Below are positions 28,504 through 30,931 of a DNA stretch of 30,931 nucleotides, one piece after another. Position numbers and translations under genes: made by a program. The notes under the pieces were generated by a model, which was given only the letters and a program-made list of their open reading frames with translations, ran no database searches and was not told the origin of the DNA. The stretch is from the IMG/VR virus record IMGVR_UViG_3300044499_000058, positions 1 to 30,931 of that record, one strand, 5' to 3'. Source of the stretch: a virus. Numbering within the stretch: position 1 is the stretch's first letter; each line of letters starts with the position of its first letter.

Positions 28504-30931
28504 TGAGTGAGAACACGATCGCGCTCATCCTGCAGGCCCACGATGAGGCGTCGGCCCAGCTGGCCAAGGGCATGGAGACCATCAGCCGGGCCACGGCGCA
28601 GCTCCGCGGGCAGCTGGGGCCCACGTCGCAGGAAGTCGCGAAGGTCGATACGAACCTCGCCCAATCGACCCGGACGATGCGGGTGCTCAGCGTGGGGCTC
28701 CTTCAGGAACTGAACCCGGCGCTGGGCCAGATGGTCGTGGCCACATCGGCCGCCGCGAGCGCGACGCGCAGCTTGCCGCTCGCCTGGTCGGTGGCCGCGG
28801 TGGGCCTGGCTGCCGCCGCGACGGCGGTCTCCATCTATATCCAACGGGCTGAGCAGTTCGCCGACGTCCAGGCGAAGGTCAATCTGGCCGTGCGCGGCCT
28901 GGATACGCAAGGCCTGCGGTCCCAGATGCAGGGGCTCTCCGAGCAGCTCGAGCGGCTGAATGTGGAGAGCCCGGTCAACAAGCTCAGGAAGGTCGGAGAG
29001 GTTCTCACGAGCATCATGGACCGGATCTTTGGGGGGCATTCCCAGACGGAGGCCGAGCGGCTGCAGAAGCAGCTCGGCGAGACGGGCGAGGCGCTCGTGA
29101 AGGTCCTCCCGGTGGAGCGACAACTCCGGATGGCCGCCGCGGTCATGAGCGAGCAGCAGGCGCGCCAGGGGCTCCTGCAGGTCCTGATGGAGCAGGCGGA
29201 CCTCGAGGCGGACGAAGCCAAGGTGCTCGAGCTCCGGCTCCGGATCGCGCAGTCCATGTCAAACGAGGCGGCCGCGGAGGAGACGCGGCTTCGCAAACAG
29301 GCGGAACAGAAACGCGCCGCGGCCGTGGCCCGTGGGGCCCCCGGCGAAGAGATCAAGGTGATCTTCGAGGAGCTGGATAAAGACATCGAGACGCTCTCTC
29401 TGAAGGCCGGGGCGCGATTTGAGGCCCTGATGGAGAGTGTGCGGCAGCGGATCCTGCAGCTCCGCGAGCGCCGGCTCCCGCCGGCGGCGGATCTCTCCGA
29501 GGTCGAACGCTTCGAGCGGCCGCCGACGCCGGCGGAGATCGAGCGGGGGCGGCAGGCTGTCCTCAGCGCCGATCAGCGGGAGGTCGCGCTCGCCCGAGAC
29601 CGCGTCGCGCTCCTGCTGGAACAGGAGGGCTTGACGGCCACGCAACGGGTCGCCATGGAGCTCCAGGTCATCGAAGGCGAACGGCTCGTGAAGGTCCAGG
29701 CCGCCCAGGGCCATGAAGGCCGGGAGGCGCTGGCGACCCTGGAAGCGACCATCCGATCCCAGTCCGTCCTCCGCCGGGAGCTGGAGCGGACGGACTTCGG
29801 GGCGGGGATGCGCCGCGGCCTCCGCGACACGCAGGAGGAGCTCGAGAATTGGGGGCAAGCCGGGCAGGAGGTCATCCGCGGTTTCGCGAGCAACTCTCAG
29901 CGCTATTTTTCGGACCTCCTGTTCGTCCCCATTGAGCGCGGGTGGAAACGAGCCCTGGTGGAGGTGCCGCAGCAGCTCGCGATGTCCACCATCCGGCAGT
30001 TGACCGACCTCTTCGGTCGGTTCGCGACTTCACAGCTCTTTCAAGGATTCGGGGCGATGCTGCCGTTTGGCGCGCTGCCCGGCGCCGGAATCGCGAGCGG
30101 GATAGTCCCCGTCGCCCTCTCACAGGCTGCGGCCTTGCAGGCTCAGGGCGTCCAGGTCGCGGCGGGGACCACCTTCTCATCCCTTCAAGCGGGCACCGGG
30201 CAGCTCTTGGCCCCGCCGGCGTCGGGGACGGGGCTGGGCTTTTCGGTCCCGCCGGTTCCGCTCTCCTTCCTCCCCCAGCCCGGCTTCTTGACGTCGGCCA
30301 TGGCGACGCCCCTCTTCCTGGGCTCTGGTGTGCAGACCGGCCTCATCGGGGCCGAGGAAGCCTTCCGGGGGGCAAGCCTTATCGGGACGGGATCAATCAG
30401 CCTCGGGACTGCCCTCAGCGTCGCGGCGGGCTTCGCTGGCCTGGGCCTGACGATCTTCAATGCCGTGACCGGCGGCCCGCCGACCCCCCTGGGCGTCATC
30501 TCGAACACGGCCAGCGGGGCGCTCTCCGGCGCCATGATTGGCAGCGTCATTCCTGGGATCGGGACAGCGGTGGGGGCCATCGTCGGCGGCATTCTCGGCG
30601 GCGGCGCGTCCTTCTTCGGGAAAAGCAAGGGCGGCAAGAAGCCCAGCGCGGCATCCCGGAGCGCCGCGGCCGGAGAGGCGGGAGCCCAGGCCCTCTCCAA
30701 CGCCATCAGCGGGGCGGCCAGCCTGGAACGCATGGTCGAGATTCTCAACACCGACTGGGGACCCCACGGAGAGGTCCAGGTCTTCGTTCGGGAGCATTCC
30801 ACCAAGGGCGGGATGTGGATCGGGGATTTCGACGACCCCCTGCCGTTCCGGTGGACGGTCGCGGACGTGCTGGATCCGGAGGTGGCCGAGAAGATTGAGG
30901 TGGCCGTCGGGCAGACCGGGGCCACGAGCAC
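28503..30931 (+). CDS. Tape measure protein (3' partial)
   Basis: The tape measure protein sets tail length and helps DNA entry. From ATG 28503 the frame stays open to the right edge, at least 809 residues. Residues 1-60 contain TIALILQAHDEASAQLAKGM, typical of tape-measure N-termini. Residues 85-115 are hydrophobic (PLAWSVAAVGLAAAATAV). A long charged coiled coil follows (about 175-460, with VEQ and EAR-rich helices). A Gly-rich membrane-active segment (GAMIGSVIPGIGTAVGAIVG, about 677-696) lies near the window end. Several + frames open in this stretch, such as 29942-30898, are out of frame with it. Confidence 0.88.
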   Translation, partial: MSENTIALILQAHDEASAQLAKGMETISRATAQLRGQLGPTSQEVAKVDTNLAQSTRTMRVLSVGLLQELNPALGQMVVATSAAASATRSLPLAWSVAAVGLAAAATAVSIYIQRAEQFADVQAKVNLAVRGLDTQGLRSQMQGLSEQLERLNVESPVNKLRKVGEVLTSIMDRIFGGHSQTEAERLQKQLGETGEALVKVLPVERQLRMAAAVMSEQQARQGLLQVLMEQADLEADEAKVLELRLRIAQSMSNEAAAEETRLRKQAEQKRAAAVARGAPGEEIKVIFEELDKDIETLSLKAGARFEALMESVRQRILQLRERRLPPAADLSEVERFERPPTPAEIERGRQAVLSADQREVALARDRVALLLEQEGLTATQRVAMELQVIEGERLVKVQAAQGHEGREALATLEATIRSQSVLRRELERTDFGAGMRRGLRDTQEELENWGQAGQEVIRGFASNSQRYFSDLLFVPIERGWKRALVEVPQQLAMSTIRQLTDLFGRFATSQLFQGFGAMLPFGALPGAGIASGIVPVALSQAAALQAQGVQVAAGTTFSSLQAGTGQLLAPPASGTGLGFSVPPVPLSFLPQPGFLTSAMATPLFLGSGVQTGLIGAEEAFRGASLIGTGSISLGTALSVAAGFAGLGLTIFNAVTGGPPTPLGVISNTASGALSGAMIGSVIPGIGTAVGAIVGGILGGGASFFGKSKGGKKPSAASRSAAAGEAGAQALSNAISGAASLERMVEILNTDWGPHGEVQVFVREHSTKGGMWIGDFDDPLPFRWTVADVLDPEVAEKIEVAVGQTGATS

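Noticed and set aside
29942-30898. 318-codon + strand frame near the right edge
   Set aside because: It is out of frame with the tape measure gene, which is open throughout and has the expected Gly-rich segment.
1-30931. Phage attachment sites, tRNA genes or lysogeny repressor
   Set aside because: I found no candidate end repeats, tRNA-like cloverleaf or divergent repressor gene; the element's ends appear to lie outside the window.

Overview
The window is almost all of a transposable (Mu-type) bacteriophage or prophage genome, read on the + strand. No host gene, tRNA, rRNA or CRISPR array was found, and every credible gene is on the + strand. Base composition is very GC-rich, with most third codon positions G or C. 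This fits an uncultured high-GC bacterium, but nothing in the sequence fixes the host lineage. Genes are packed very tightly: about half of the starts overlap the previous stop as ATGA, GTGA or TGATG. This coupling supports many of the small unnamed genes.

Layout. (1) 1-4104, transposition: a DUF6745-like gene (5' end outside the window) with a 29-unit 12-bp repeat array, then a DDE transposase (MuA-like) and an AAA+ target-selection ATPase (MuB-like). (2) 4101-8529, early/middle region: about 14 small coupled genes, including Gam (DNA-end protection), two GemA/gp16-like proteins, a zinc-knuckle gene broken at a 13-G run, a zinc-ribbon protein and an excisionase-type HTH. (3) 8595-10024, lysis: NlpC/P60 hydrolase, spanin-like and lipoprotein genes, and a holin-like membrane protein. 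(4) 10005-14883, packaging and portal: a winged-helix protein, small and large terminase, portal, and head morphogenesis (MuF). (5) 14896-17492: one 782-codon ORF joining prohead protease, scaffold and major capsid protein, with a strong internal start before the scaffold part. (6) 17568-24668: about 7 kb of non-standard genes between the capsid gene and the head-tail connector, including several proteins with signal peptides, two fibronectin-III-like proteins, a zinc-ribbon protein, fibre-like proteins and a large periodic repeat protein. (7) 24675-30931: connector, neck and tail-terminator-like proteins, tail tube, an overlapping pair of tail assembly chaperone genes, and a tape measure protein running off the right edge.

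There is no tail sheath gene between the tail-terminator-like gene and the tape measure gene. This points to a transposable siphovirus, like the B3/D3112 type, rather than a contractile Mu. MuA and MuB would insert and replicate the genome. Gam and the small genes would act early on DNA and host. The lysis cassette precedes the late head and tail genes. No repressor, ner gene or att site is visible, so the left end probably lies upstream of position 1.

The points most worth a second look are the 17.5-24.7 kb accessory block, the poly-G break, the protease-scaffold-capsid fusion with its internal start, the repeat-bearing DUF6745 gene coupled to the transposase, and the 18-residue repeat protein.
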